The notes: generated by a model not told the origin, from the letters alone. A stretch of 64,000 nt of DNA from Bradyrhizobium campsiandrae (GCF_014529705.1 NZ_JAANIH010000040.1:17457-81456), one strand, 5' to 3'; shown: positions 15,565 through 25,339, counted from the stretch's first letter. Translations and numbers: made by a program.

Positions 15565-16530
15565 TTAATTCTCGATCTTATACCCTGTCGCCTTCACGAT
15601 CGGCTGCCACAGCGCAATGTTCGCGGCGAGTTCCTTGGTCAGTCCATCCGCGCTGCTGCCGACTGGAATCAATCCGATCGCCGTGAGCTTCTCCTTCACC
15701 TCGGGCTTGGCGAGCACCGTGCTCGCGGCCGCACCGAGCTTGCTGGCGAATTCCGGCGGGCTGCCGGCGGGAAGCCACATGCCGTACCAGGCGTCCGCCA
15801 CGAGATCGATACCGCTCTCCCTCAGCGTCGGCACCTCGGACGCGAAGGGCGAACGTTCCGCACTTGAGACCGCGATGATCTTCACACCCTTGGCGCGATG
15901 CTGCGGCAGCGCATCCGCCAGCGTGGTGATCCCAAAAGAAATGTGGCCGCCGATGATATCGTTGAGGATCGGCGCACTGCCGCGATAGGGCACGCGCGTC
16001 AGCGGAATGCCGAGATCCTTCTCGAGCTTGGAGCCCATGAAATGCGGGATGGTGCCATTGCTCGGCACGCCAAACGACGTCTTGTCCGGATGCGCCTTCA
16101 GCCAGGCGACAAAACCGTTGAAATCTGCGGCATCGATCTCCGCTCCGATCACCACGGCGAATTCGAACCGCGCCAGCAGCGACACCGGCACAAAATCCTT
16201 CGCCGTGTCGAAGCTCGGCGTCGTCTCCACCATCGGCAGCAGGTACATGGTGGGACCCGTCGTCACCAGCACCATGCTGCCGTCGGGGCTCGCGCCCTTC
16301 ACCGATTTGATACCGATCAGACCATCGCCGCCGGTGCGGTTCTCGACCACGACGGTCCGTTGCAGCGCTGGCGCGATTTCCTGTGCGATCAGCCGACACA
16401 GCGTATCGCCACCGGCCCCCGCCGCGAACGGGAAGATGATCTTGGTCAGTCCGGCCTGCGCGTGCGCCTCGCTGGCCTGCGCCAGTATCGGCAAACCGAG
16501 ACAACCAGCCATGAATTTGCGGCGATCCAT
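15565..16530 (-). CDS. Bug/TctC-family periplasmic substrate-binding protein
   Basis: 321 residues from MDRRKFMAGCLGLPIL; the frame opens 19 codons earlier but the DRRKF motif plus hydrophobic stretch and AHA cleavage site make a clear export signal, possibly Tat. Mature domain begins LTKIIFPFAAGAGGDTLCRL, the Bug-family ligand loop, then VVENRTGGDGLIG and FGVPSNGTIPHF. These proteins bind carboxylates for TTT transporters, but no TctA or TctB gene is nearby, as is common for orphan Bug proteins. Ligand unknown. Confidence 0.88.
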   Translation of the reverse strand: MDRRKFMAGCLGLPILAQASEAHAQAGLTKIIFPFAAGAGGDTLCRLIAQEIAPALQRTVVVENRTGGDGLIGIKSVKGASPDGSMVLVTTGPTMYLLPMVETTPSFDTAKDFVPVSLLARFEFAVVIGAEIDAADFNGFVAWLKAHPDKTSFGVPSNGTIPHFMGSKLEKDLGIPLTRVPYRGSAPILNDIIGGHISFGITTLADALPQHRAKGVKIIAVSSAERSPFASEVPTLRESGIDLVADAWYGMWLPAGSPPEFASKLGAAASTVLAKPEVKEKLTAIGLIPVGSSADGLTKELAANIALWQPIVKATGYKIEN

Positions 16531-16716
16531 TCGTTTCCTCGTCCAGCCCATATCGGCTGGCGGCATTAGAACCGGGCTGCCACGCAAGACAAGACCGACC
16601 TTCGCCGTTTACCATTCTACCCGCCTTGCGCCGGCCATCGTCCTGCTGCAAAAGCAGGCCTCATCGGCGCCGCCTGTTGCTCCGCCGTTTCCCTCACAAT
16701 TCCGTCCGGCAGCGCC

Positions 16717-17838
16717 ATGGCCAGCCCCGAACTCAGTCAATTCCGCCGCATCGTCGTCAAGGTCGGCTCCGCGCTGCTGGTCGATTCCGAGAGGGGCGAG
16801 GTGCGAGCGTCCTGGCTCGCCGCGCTCGCCGACGACATGGCCAAGCTGCACAAGGAGGGCCGCGACATCCTGGTGGTCTCCTCGGGCTCGATCGCGCTCG
16901 GCCGCAGCCGGCTCAAACTGCCGCGCGGGCCGCTGAAGCTGGAGGAAAGCCAGGCCGCGGCCGCCGTCGGCCAGATCGCCCTGGCGCGGATCTGGTCGGA
17001 GGTGCTCGGGGCGCACGATATCGGCGCCGGCCAGATCCTGGTGACGCTCCAGGACACCGAGGAGCGACGCCGTTATCTCAATGCGCGGTCCACCATCGGC
17101 AAGCTGTTGGAGTGGCGCGCGATCCCCGTGATCAACGAGAACGACACGGTCGCCACCACCGAGATCCGCTACGGCGACAATGACCGCCTCGCCGCGCGCG
17201 TCGCCACCATGGCGAGCGCAGATCTGCTGGTGCTGCTGTCCGACATCGACGGGCTCTACGACGCGCCGCCGAAGAACAATCCGAACGCAAAACTGATTCC
17301 GGTGGTCGAAAGCATCTCCTCGGAAATCGAGGCGGTGGCCGGAGATGCCGAGTCCGAGCTGTCGCGCGGCGGCATGCGCACCAAGGTCGAGGCGGCCAAG
17401 ATCGCGACGACGGGCGGCACGCATATGCTGATTGCGTCAGGCAAGATCGAGCATCCGCTGCAGGCGATCGCGAACAGCGGCCGCTGCACCTGGTTCCTCA
17501 CCCCGGCCAATCCCATCACCTCGCGAAAACGCTGGATCGCCGGTACGCTGGAGCCGAAGGGCACGCTGACCATCGACGCCGGCGCCGTGACGGCGCTGCG
17601 CGCCGGCGCCAGCCTGCTGCCGGCCGGCGTGATCAAGGTCGAGGGCCAGTTCGCCCGTGGCGACGCCGTGATCGTCCGCGGCCCCGACAGCAGCGAGATC
17701 GGCCGCGGCCTGATCGCCTACGACGCCGAAGTCGCGGAAAAGATCAAAGGCCGCTCCTCGCCTGAGGTGATGACCATCCTCGGCATCAGCGGCCGGTCCG
17801 AGATGATCCACCGCGACGATCTAGTGGTCGGCGGGTAG
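16717..17838 (+). CDS. proB: glutamate 5-kinase
   Basis: 373 residues. Phosphorylates glutamate as the first step of proline synthesis. Kinase domain at 1-260: RRIVVKVGSALLV, VSSGSIALG, VINENDTVAT and NDRLAARVATMASADLLVLLSDIDGL-type region near 160-190. A C-terminal PUA domain at about 275-370 is present. ATG at 16717 opens directly before MASPELSQFRRI. Followed by proA 215 bp downstream, with a dispersed repeat between them. Confidence 0.97.
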   Translation: MASPELSQFRRIVVKVGSALLVDSERGEVRASWLAALADDMAKLHKEGRDILVVSSGSIALGRSRLKLPRGPLKLEESQAAAAVGQIALARIWSEVLGAHDIGAGQILVTLQDTEERRRYLNARSTIGKLLEWRAIPVINENDTVATTEIRYGDNDRLAARVATMASADLLVLLSDIDGLYDAPPKNNPNAKLIPVVESISSEIEAVAGDAESELSRGGMRTKVEAAKIATTGGTHMLIASGKIEHPLQAIANSGRCTWFLTPANPITSRKRWIAGTLEPKGTLTIDAGAVTALRAGASLLPAGVIKVEGQFARGDAVIVRGPDSSEIGRGLIAYDAEVAEKIKGRSSPEVMTILGISGRSEMIHRDDLVVGG

Positions 17839-17846
17839 GCCTTTGC

Positions 17847-17931
17847 CGTCATGCCCGGGCTTGTCCCGGGCATCCACGTCCTTCTTGGCCCGGCTAAGAC
17901 CTGGATGGCCGGGTCAAGCCCGGCCATGACG
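17847..17931. repeat. dispersed palindromic repeat, CCCGGGCTTGTCCCGGGCATCC type (copy 2)
   Basis: Arms CGTCATGCCCGGGCTTGTCC and GGTCAAGCCCGGCCATGACG, between proB and proA, starting eight bases past the proB stop. A stable hairpin here could separate the two cistrons. Confidence 0.9.
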
Positions 17932-18053
17932 CCGGAGATGGGCCAATGGCCGATCCCGAACCCGCCTCCCGAAGCCCTGCCATACCCTCCCCGCCCTTCG
18001 CAAAAGCGGGATTTCCGTGCTAGGACACCACCTTAGCAGAAGGTTTTGACCCC

Positions 18054-19349
18054 ATGGCCGCCCCCCTCAAAGCCGTAGACGGCAATGCCGATCTCCAGGC
18101 GCTGATGTCCGATCTCGCCATCCGTGCGCGCGCCGCCGCGCGCGTGCTGGCGCTGGCGCCGCCGGAGCAGAAGAACCGGGCGCTTGAGGCCATGGAGCGG
18201 GCGATCCGCAGCAACGTCGCGGCGATTCTCGCCGCCAATGCCGAGGACGTCGGGGAAGCCCGCGCCTCCGGCACCATGACCGCCTCCTTCATCGACCGGC
18301 TGACGCTGACGCCGGCGCGCGTCGAGAGCATGGCCGAAGGCATCGCCATCGTGCGCGGCATCGCCGATCCCATCGGCATCGTCACCGAGAGCTGGCAGCG
18401 GCCCAACGGCATGACCATCGAGCGCGTGCGCGTGCCGCTCGGCGTCGTCGGCGTGATCTTCGAGAGCCGGCCCAACGTGGCGGCGGATGCCGGCGTGCTC
18501 TGCCTGAAGTCAGGCAATGCCGTGATCCTGCGCGGCGGCTCCGACAGTTTCCGCTCCTGCCGCGCCATCCATGACTGCCTGGTGCAGGGTCTGCGCGAGG
18601 CCGGCCTGCCCGAAGCCGCCATCACGCTGGTGCCGACGCGCGACCGTGCGGCGGTCGGCATGATGCTCTCAGGGTTGAACGGCTCGATCGACGTGATCGT
18701 GCCGCGCGGCGGCAAGAGCCTCGTCGCGCGCGTCGAGCAGGAAGCGCGCGTGCCGGTCTTCGCGCATCTCGAAGGCGTCAACCATGTCTACATCGATGCC
18801 GGCGCCGACCTCGCCATGGCGAAAGAGATCGTGCTCAATGCCAAGATGCGCCGCACCGGCGTCTGCGGTGCGGCTGAAACTCTGCTGGTCGATCGCGCCG
18901 CCGCCGGCAAGACCCTGAAGCCGCTGGTCGAGATGCTGCTCGAGGCCGGCTGCGAGGTGCGCGGTGATGAAGCGGTGCAAGCCACCGATGCGCGCGTAAA
19001 GCCTGCCAACGAAGACGATTGGGACACCGAATATCTCGACGCGATCATCGCGGCCAAGGTGGTGGACGGCGTCGACGGCGCGATCACGCATATCCAGAAC
19101 CATGGCTCGCATCATACCGATGCGATCGTGAGCGCGGACGAGGCTGCGGCGAAGAAGTTCTTGAACGAGGTCGATTCCGCGATCGTGCTGCACAACGCCT
19201 CGACGCAGTTCGCCGATGGCGGCGAGTTCGGCTTCGGCGCCGAGATCGGCATCGCCACCGGCCGCTTCCACGCTCGCGGCCCCGTCGGCGCCGAGCAGTT
19301 GACGAGCTTCAAATATCGCGTGCACGGCACCGGGCAGACGCGGCCGTAA
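18054..19349 (+). CDS. proA: gamma-glutamyl phosphate reductase
   Basis: 431 residues, NADPH-dependent reduction of glutamyl-5-phosphate to the semialdehyde, second step of proline synthesis. Aldehyde dehydrogenase fold: VPLGVVGVIFESRPNV near 123-138, GNAVILRGGSD near 155, and the catalytic Cys in RRTGVCGAAETLL near 270. C-terminal GRFHARGPVGAEQLTSFKY is the family's ending. Start MAAPLKAVDG is preceded by a weak AGAAGG. Confidence 0.97.
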   Translation: MAAPLKAVDGNADLQALMSDLAIRARAAARVLALAPPEQKNRALEAMERAIRSNVAAILAANAEDVGEARASGTMTASFIDRLTLTPARVESMAEGIAIVRGIADPIGIVTESWQRPNGMTIERVRVPLGVVGVIFESRPNVAADAGVLCLKSGNAVILRGGSDSFRSCRAIHDCLVQGLREAGLPEAAITLVPTRDRAAVGMMLSGLNGSIDVIVPRGGKSLVARVEQEARVPVFAHLEGVNHVYIDAGADLAMAKEIVLNAKMRRTGVCGAAETLLVDRAAAGKTLKPLVEMLLEAGCEVRGDEAVQATDARVKPANEDDWDTEYLDAIIAAKVVDGVDGAITHIQNHGSHHTDAIVSADEAAAKKFLNEVDSAIVLHNASTQFADGGEFGFGAEIGIATGRFHARGPVGAEQLTSFKYRVHGTGQTRP

Positions 19350-19372
19350 GCAACGTTGCAGGGCGCGGGGCA

Positions 19373-20017
19373 TTGAGCAACAACTTCGTCGTGCCGCGCT
19401 TCGTGGCGCAAGCGGTCCCGCCCCACACACCGGGCATGCGCATCGGCCTGCTCGGCGGCTCGTTCAACCCGCCGCATCAGGCCCATCGCGCGATCAGCCG
19501 CTTCGCGCTCAAGCGATTGCAACTCGATCGCGTGTGGTGGCTGGTCACCCCGGGCAATCCGCTCAAGGAGAACGGCAATCTGCATGAACTCGGCGAGCGC
19601 ATGCAGGCGGCGCGCGACGTTGCTGACGACCCCAGGATCGAGGTCAGCTGTCTCGAATCCGTCATTCGGACCCGCTATACTATCGACACGATCAACACCT
19701 TGCGCCGCCGCTTCCCTGGCTTGCGCTTTGTCTGGATCATGGGCGCCGACAATCTCGCTCAATTCCATCGTTGGCAGGACTGGCGGCGGATCGCCGGCCA
19801 AGTGCCGATTGCAGTGATCGATCGACCCCCGCAAAGCTTTCGCGCCCTCGCCTCTCCCGCCGCCAAGGCGCTGGCGCGCTATCGCCTGCCGGAGAATAAG
19901 GCAGCTCTGCTTGCGGATCAGTCGGCGCCGGCCTGGGTGTTCCTGACCGGACTGAAGCTCCGCCTGTCCTCAACGGGCCTGCGGAACCCGGACGGGAGCT
20001 GGAAAGGTACGGAGTGA
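19373..20017 (+). CDS. nadD: nicotinate-nucleotide adenylyltransferase
   Basis: Joins ATP and nicotinate mononucleotide in NAD synthesis. MRIGLLGGSFNPPHQAHRAI holds the nucleotidyltransferase GxFxPxHxGH-type motif, and the ending SSTGLRN is the family's ISSTxxR signature. The TTG at 19373 (SNNFVVPRFVAQAVPP) gives 214 residues and keeps an N-terminal extension that I recall in Bradyrhizobium NadD; the ATG at 19436 would give 193 residues and is the alternative. It starts 24 bases after proA. Confidence 0.9.
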   Translation: MSNNFVVPRFVAQAVPPHTPGMRIGLLGGSFNPPHQAHRAISRFALKRLQLDRVWWLVTPGNPLKENGNLHELGERMQAARDVADDPRIEVSCLESVIRTRYTIDTINTLRRRFPGLRFVWIMGADNLAQFHRWQDWRRIAGQVPIAVIDRPPQSFRALASPAAKALARYRLPENKAALLADQSAPAWVFLTGLKLRLSSTGLRNPDGSWKGTE

Positions 20018-20150
20018 GACGCAATGTGGGGGATTTACGGGCTCTCTGGCATATTGAAACCCTTAACCCCACATGATGTAGTGTAACCGGTGGGCGCCGG
20101 ATTCGGCGTTCGCGATACAGTGAAAGGAATGGTCCCTGACCACATCTGTA

Positions 20151-20570
20151 TTGTCCAAGTCTGTTTTACCCAAGGCAAAACCGGCGCGTAAAACATCGAC
20201 CAAAGCTGCGGCCTTGAAGGCGCAACCCGACGCCGACAAGACGCTGAGCCTGATCCTCTCCCGCCTCGAGGACATGAAGGCGGAAGAGACGGTCACCATC
20301 GACCTTCGCGGCAAATCGGCATACTCCGACTACATGATCGTCACCACCGGCCGGGTGAACCGGCATGTCGGCGCGATCGCGGAGAACGTCACCAAGGGCC
20401 TGAAGGAAAACGGCATCAAGAACATCCACGTCGAGGGCTTGCCCAATTGCGACTGGGTGCTGATCGATTCCGGCGATGTGATCGTGCACGTGTTCAGACC
20501 CGAGGTCCGCGAGTTCTACAATCTGGAAAGGTTGTACACGCAGGGCCCAGGGGCGGCGAAGGCGATCTAG
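20151..20570 (+). CDS. rsfS: ribosome silencing factor
   Basis: 139 residues; binds L14 and blocks subunit joining. SLILSRLEDMKAEE then IDLRGKSAYSDYMIVTTGR and the NCDWVLIDSGDVIVHVF-type strand pattern are diagnostic of the Iojap/RsfS fold. The N-terminal 30 residues are a basic, low-complexity extension. The start is a TTG; no in-frame ATG or GTG exists between it and the upstream stop at 20121, so a rare start is needed (CTG at 20136 is the only other choice). Confidence 0.92.
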   Translation: MSKSVLPKAKPARKTSTKAAALKAQPDADKTLSLILSRLEDMKAEETVTIDLRGKSAYSDYMIVTTGRVNRHVGAIAENVTKGLKENGIKNIHVEGLPNCDWVLIDSGDVIVHVFRPEVREFYNLERLYTQGPGAAKAI

Positions 20571-20681
20571 GCTCACTCGAGCCGATTTCGAATCGGCTGA
20601 CGCGCATGCTAGCGTCGTGCGCGCGCGATCCGCGCGCGGCCTTGAAAACGCGACCCTAGAGATTCGCGACCCTAGAGATTC

Positions 20682-21164
20682 ATGCGTATTGCTGTCATTG
20701 CGGTGGGCCGGCTGAAGCAGGGCCCCGAACGGGAGCTTGCCGACCGCTATTTCGAGCGGTTCGACGATGCCGGCCGCAAGCTCGGATTCCGCGAGCTCAC
20801 CATGCACGAAATTCCCGAGAGCCGCGCGCGCGACGCCGCGACGCGGATGACCGAGGAAGCCGCGGCGATCTCCGCGCATGTCCCGGACAAATCGATCCTG
20901 GTGGCGATGGATGAACGCGGACAAAACCTCGACTCCACCGTATTCGCACGGCATCTCGCGCGCTGGCGCGACGAGGGCGCCGGTCATACTATCTTCGTGA
21001 TCGGAGGGGCGGACGGACTTTCGCCCGAATTGCGCCGTAAGGCGAAGCTTGCGATCGCGTTCGGCTCTGCGACCTGGCCGCATCAAATGGTCCGCGTCAT
21101 GCTTCTGGAACAACTGTATCGGGCCGCCACCATTCTGGCCGGCCACCCCTATCATCGCGCGTGA
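20682..21164 (+). CDS. rlmH: 23S rRNA pseudouridine1915 N3-methyltransferase
   Basis: 160 residues, SPOUT-type fold. MRIAVIAVGRLKQGPE opens the domain, FVIGGADGLSPELR near 106 and the knot-forming FGSATWPHQMVRVMLLEQLYRA near 126-147 end it. Methylates pseudouridine 1915 in the decoding-proximal helix 69. Sits directly downstream of rsfS as in most proteobacteria. Confidence 0.97.
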   Translation: MRIAVIAVGRLKQGPERELADRYFERFDDAGRKLGFRELTMHEIPESRARDAATRMTEEAAAISAHVPDKSILVAMDERGQNLDSTVFARHLARWRDEGAGHTIFVIGGADGLSPELRRKAKLAIAFGSATWPHQMVRVMLLEQLYRAATILAGHPYHRA

Positions 21165-21195
21165 TTCGCGCCACAACGAGCACCTTTGCGACGAG

Positions 21196-22542
21196 ATGCG
21201 AGCGCCGTTTCTCAATTTGCTGCTGATGGCGAGCTGCGCTGCCGCAAGCTTCGCGCAAGCTCAGACGCAAGGTCAGGCAATTGCGCCGGCGCCACAGACC
21301 GCGGCCATCTCACCCGACGCCATCAAGCAGCGCGAGCAGGAGCTGGAAGCGGCGCGCGCCCGGCAGAAGGCCGCGGAGGAGGCCCAGGCAAAGCTCAAGG
21401 CGGAGATCGCCACGCTCGGCCAGGACCGCACCCAGCTCAATCAGCAATTGATCGATACCGCGGCCAATGTCCGCACCGTCGAAGCCAAGATCGACGAGGC
21501 CGAGGCGCGGCTGAAGACGCTGAATGGCCGCGAGCAGCAGGCGCGCAGCTCGCTCGATTCGCGCCGCGCCGACATCGTCGAGGTGCTGGCGGCGCTGCAG
21601 CGCGCCGGACGGCGGACGCCGCCGGCGCTGCTGGTGCGCCCCGAAGATGCGCTGCAATCGCTGCGCACCGCCATGCTGCTCGGCGCCGTCGTGCCGGAAT
21701 TGCGCGGCCGCGCCGAAACGATCGCGAGCGAGCTCGGCGAGCTCGTGGCCTTGCGCAAGAGCATCGCAAGCGAACGCGATCAGCTCGCCGCCGACCGCGA
21801 CAAGATCCGCAGCGACCAGACCCGGCTCACGGCCCTCGTCGACGAGCGCCAGCGCCAGCAGGCCTCGCGCGAGAAGGATCTCGACGCGGAGAATTCACGC
21901 GCCATCACGCTGTCAAAGCAGGTCGGCGATCTGCAGGGGCTGATCGCCAAGATGGAGCAGGACCTGCAAAGCGCGGCCAAGGCGGCTGAGAAGGCGGCCG
22001 AGGCCGCAAAGCAGGCCGAAGCAAAGGCGGCCGCAGCGGCCGCCAGCGCCAAGCCGGGCCCGGCCGTGTTCAAGGACCGCTCTCGGACCAGCCCGGCCAT
22101 CCTGTTCGCCTCGGCCAAGGGGCTCCTGCCTTTGCCGGTTAACGGTAACAAGATCAGGGACTTTGGCGGTTCCGACGGGGTCGGCGGGGTCCAGAAGGGC
22201 ATTTCGCTGGCCACCAAGCCCGGCTCTCAGGTCACGACGCCGTGCGACGGCTGGGTGGTCTATGCCGGCCCGTTCCGCAGCTATGGACAACTCTTGATCC
22301 TCAATGCCGGTGGCGGGTATCATGTCCTGATCGCCGGGATGGAGCGCATTTCGGTCAACATCGGTCAGTTTGTGCTCACGGGGGAGCCGGTCGCGACCAT
22401 GGGGTCGACCTCTCAAGTCGCCTCCATTCTCGCCACGAACGCGAGTCAACCTGTGCTGTATGTCGAGTTCCGCAAAGACGGCACTCCAATCGATCCAGGC
22501 CCATGGTGGGCCGCAAATGAAGGCGAGAAGGTTCGCGGATGA
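21196..22542 (+). CDS. EnvC-like murein hydrolase activator (degenerate M23)
   Basis: 448 residues from the ATG at 21196, with signal peptide NLLLMASCAAASFAQA. Long Ala/Glu/Lys coiled coil at about 40-285, then a C-terminal LytM/M23 domain at about 310-445. The zinc site looks lost: the HxGxD motif reads QKGISL and the HxH position reads IAGM, although a YHVL histidine remains. EnvC of Escherichia coli is degenerate in the same way and activates amidases rather than cutting peptidoglycan, so the same job in daughter-cell separation is inferred. The last four bases overlap ctpA (ATGA). Confidence 0.88.
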   Translation: MRAPFLNLLLMASCAAASFAQAQTQGQAIAPAPQTAAISPDAIKQREQELEAARARQKAAEEAQAKLKAEIATLGQDRTQLNQQLIDTAANVRTVEAKIDEAEARLKTLNGREQQARSSLDSRRADIVEVLAALQRAGRRTPPALLVRPEDALQSLRTAMLLGAVVPELRGRAETIASELGELVALRKSIASERDQLAADRDKIRSDQTRLTALVDERQRQQASREKDLDAENSRAITLSKQVGDLQGLIAKMEQDLQSAAKAAEKAAEAAKQAEAKAAAAAASAKPGPAVFKDRSRTSPAILFASAKGLLPLPVNGNKIRDFGGSDGVGGVQKGISLATKPGSQVTTPCDGWVVYAGPFRSYGQLLILNAGGGYHVLIAGMERISVNIGQFVLTGEPVATMGSTSQVASILATNASQPVLYVEFRKDGTPIDPGPWWAANEGEKVRG

Positions 22543-23900
22543 TGCGCAAGACTTCAGTTATCCTCCTCAGCGCGGCCACCGGTGCGGCGCTGACGCTGTT
22601 CGCGACGCAGCCGCGCGCGGTGTTCATGGGCTCCAGCGCGCGAGCCGCGACCGCTGACACCTATCGCCAGCTCAATCTGTTCGGCGACGTCTTCGAGCGC
22701 GTGCGCTCGGACTATGTCGAGAAGCCCGACGACACCAAGCTGATCGAATCCGCCATCAGCGGCATGCTCTCCGGTCTCGATCCGCATTCGAGCTACATGG
22801 ATGCCAAGAGCTTCCGCGACATGCAGGTGCAGACCCGCGGCGAGTTCGGCGGCCTCGGCATCGAGGTGACGATGGAAGACGGCCTGATCAAGGTGGTCTC
22901 GCCGATCGACGATACCCCCGCCTCGCGCGCCGGCGTCATGGCCAACGACATCATCACCAATCTCGACGACGAAGCCGTGCAGGGCCTGACCCTGAACCAG
23001 GCGGTCGAGAAGATGCGCGGCCCCGTCAACACCAAGATCAAGCTCAAGATCATCCGCAAGGGCCAGGACAATCCGATCGACGTCACGCTCGTGCGCGACA
23101 ACATCCGCGTCCGCTCGGTGCGCGCGCGGGTCGAGGCCGACGACATCGCCTATATCCGCATCACCACCTTCAACGAGCAGACCACCGAAGGCCTGAAGAA
23201 GGAGGTCGCCAACCTCTCCGGCCAGATCGGCGACAAGCTCAAGGGCTACATCATCGACCTCCGCAACAATCCGGGCGGCCTGCTCGAGGAGGCCGTCACC
23301 GTGTCCGACTCGTTCCTGGAGAAGGGCGAGATCGTGTCGACCCGCGGCCGCAATGCCGAGGAGACCCAGCGCCGCACCGCGCATGCGGGCGATCTCACCA
23401 AGGGCAAGCCGGTGATCGTGCTCGTCAACGGCGGCTCGGCCTCGGCGTCGGAAATCGTCGCCGGCGCGCTGCAGGACCACAAGCGCGCGACCATCGTCGG
23501 CACGCGCTCGTTCGGCAAGGGCTCGGTGCAAACCATCATCCCGCTCGGAAGCGGCAACGGCGCGCTGCGTCTGACCACGGCGCGCTACTACACACCATCG
23601 GGCAAGTCGATCCAGGCCAAGGGCATCGTGCCCGACATCGAAGTGCTGCAGGACGTGCCCGATGAGTTGAAGTCGCGCACCGATACCAAGGGCGAGGCTT
23701 CGCTGCGGGGCCACCTCAAGAACGACGGCGACGAGAAGACCGGCTCGCAGTCCTACGTTCCGCCCGATGCCAAGGACGACAAGGCGCTGAAGCTCGCCGA
23801 CGACCTGCTCCACGGCATCAAGAACAGCGCCTCCGCGGCGCCGACGCCGGGCAGCGACAACAAGGCTGCGCCCGCCGACAAGCCCAAAGCAGCGAACTAG
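22539..23900 (+). CDS. ctpA: S41 carboxy-terminal processing protease
   Basis: 453 residues. N-terminal signal (VILLSAATGAALTLFA), PDZ domain at about 95-180 (FGGLGIEVTMEDG, SRAGVMANDIIT), and the S41 protease core with Ser in NGGSASASE and Lys in RSFGKGSVQT, the Ser/Lys dyad. C-terminal 80 residues are charged and Pro/Ala-rich. Periplasmic or membrane-anchored; in relatives it degrades envelope proteins. Overlap with the EnvC-like gene indicates one transcript. A strong terminator follows. Confidence 0.95.
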   Translation: MMRKTSVILLSAATGAALTLFATQPRAVFMGSSARAATADTYRQLNLFGDVFERVRSDYVEKPDDTKLIESAISGMLSGLDPHSSYMDAKSFRDMQVQTRGEFGGLGIEVTMEDGLIKVVSPIDDTPASRAGVMANDIITNLDDEAVQGLTLNQAVEKMRGPVNTKIKLKIIRKGQDNPIDVTLVRDNIRVRSVRARVEADDIAYIRITTFNEQTTEGLKKEVANLSGQIGDKLKGYIIDLRNNPGGLLEEAVTVSDSFLEKGEIVSTRGRNAEETQRRTAHAGDLTKGKPVIVLVNGGSASASEIVAGALQDHKRATIVGTRSFGKGSVQTIIPLGSGNGALRLTTARYYTPSGKSIQAKGIVPDIEVLQDVPDELKSRTDTKGEASLRGHLKNDGDEKTGSQSYVPPDAKDDKALKLADDLLHGIKNSASAAPTPGSDNKAAPADKPKAAN

Positions 23901-23921
23901 GCGCAAGCATCCGAGATATCG

Positions 23922-23950
23922 AAAAGGGCGGCTCCTGGAGCCGCCCTTTC
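23922..23950 (+). terminator. Rho-independent terminator after ctpA
   Basis: Eleven-base perfect stem AAAGGGCGGCT/AGCCGCCCTTT with a five-base loop, 22 bases past the ctpA stop. Confidence 0.8.
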
Positions 23951-24042
23951 TGCTTGGAACTCCTGGTGCCTCCGGCCTCTCCCGGCCTGCCGCCACTTGA
24001 CCTCGGCGTGGTATCGTCGGCTTCAGTGATTCGGGATCTCGC

Positions 24043-25269
24043 ATGACTGAAACGGCCGATGATCTGAGCGCCCCGCTCGGACAGGATAAGCCGCGCCGGA
24101 AACGGCGGCTGCGGCTGCCGTTCACGGCCATGCAGCTGCTGGCAGTCCTGCTCGGCCTGTTCCTGGTCGCCTTTGCCGGCTTTGCCATCTTCAACAAGGA
24201 CCCGCTCGGCGGCGAACCGATGACACGGATCGCGATTCGCGATCCCAGAGGCACCGACAAGGCGACCGAGGAGAAGCCGGCCGCCGGCCACGGCGAAGAG
24301 CACGCCGCCGAGAGCAAGCACGCGGCCAAGGAGGCGCCGAAGCAGGCCGGCGACCAGAAGACCGTCACCATGATCGACGGCTCGACCGGCGCGCGCCACG
24401 ACGTGGTGATCGGCGCGGGCGAGGCCACCGACAAGGGCGAGGCGGCTTCCGCAGCCCCGCCCGTGGTGGCCGGGGTCGACCCGAAGCTGCTGGAGAAGTC
24501 GCGCTACGGCATGATCCCGGTGGTCTCAGGCGATCTGAAACCGTTCAACGTCTACGCCGCCGAGGCCGACCGCGCCAAGGCCGCGAAAATGCCGGTGGTG
24601 GCGATCGTGATCGGCGGCCTCGGCGTCGGCGCCGCCAAGACCACGGATGCCATCATGAAGCTGCCGGGCGCCGTGACGCTGGCCTTCACGCCCTACGGCG
24701 CCGACCCCGGCAAGCTCGCCGAGCGCGCCCGTGCCCAGCGCCATGAGATCTTCCTGCAGATTCCGATGGAGCCCTACGACTTCCCCGACAACGATCCCGG
24801 CCCGCAGACGCTACTGACTTCGCTCACATCAGACCAGAACACCGACCGCCTGTATTGGCATCTCAGCCGGATGCAGGGCTATGCCGGCATCACCAATTTC
24901 ATGGGTGCCCGCTTCATCGCGACGGACGCGGCGATGCAGCCGATCATCCGCGAGGCCTCCAAGCGGGGGCTCGGCTTCTTCGACGACGGCTCCTCGCCGC
25001 GCAGCATCGCGCCGCAGGCGGCGGCAAGCCTGGCGGTCCCGTTCGGCAAGGGCGACATCGCCCTCGACGCGGTCCCGACCCCGACCGAGATCGACCGCGC
25101 CCTGAATAAGCTGGAATCGACGGCCCGGGAACGCGGCGTCGCCGTCGGTACTGCCTCGGCCCTGCCGGTCTCGATCGAGCGGATCGGGGCCTGGATCAAG
25201 ACCTTGAACGACCGGGGTATCCTATTGGTGCCATTGACATCAGCGATGCTGAAATCAAAATCCAGCTAA
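24043..25269 (+). CDS. divergent polysaccharide deacetylase family protein (DUF610/YibQ)
   Basis: 408 residues. One membrane helix at about 28-50 (MQLLAVLLGLFLVAFAGFAIF) places the rest in the periplasm. An acidic and Ala/Lys-rich linker runs to about 150. The C-terminal domain (about 185-405) has VVAIVIGGLGVGAAKT, VTLAFTPYG, EIFLQIPMEP and FFDDGSS, typical of the divergent NodB-like family often found beside envC and ctpA. A cell-envelope role is likely; enzymatic activity is not established for the family. Confidence 0.85.
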   Translation: MTETADDLSAPLGQDKPRRKRRLRLPFTAMQLLAVLLGLFLVAFAGFAIFNKDPLGGEPMTRIAIRDPRGTDKATEEKPAAGHGEEHAAESKHAAKEAPKQAGDQKTVTMIDGSTGARHDVVIGAGEATDKGEAASAAPPVVAGVDPKLLEKSRYGMIPVVSGDLKPFNVYAAEADRAKAAKMPVVAIVIGGLGVGAAKTTDAIMKLPGAVTLAFTPYGADPGKLAERARAQRHEIFLQIPMEPYDFPDNDPGPQTLLTSLTSDQNTDRLYWHLSRMQGYAGITNFMGARFIATDAAMQPIIREASKRGLGFFDDGSSPRSIAPQAAASLAVPFGKGDIALDAVPTPTEIDRALNKLESTARERGVAVGTASALPVSIERIGAWIKTLNDRGILLVPLTSAMLKSKSS

Positions 25270-25339
25270 ATCAACGAATTGGTACGTCAGGGGCGCGAGC
25301 GCCCAATGACGGGCCGGCAGTAGCGAGAGGTTCGGCGGA

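Noticed and set aside
22554..24434. 626-residue minus-strand frame opposite ctpA
   Set aside because: Antisense to a certain protease gene, low-complexity composition, no start signal.
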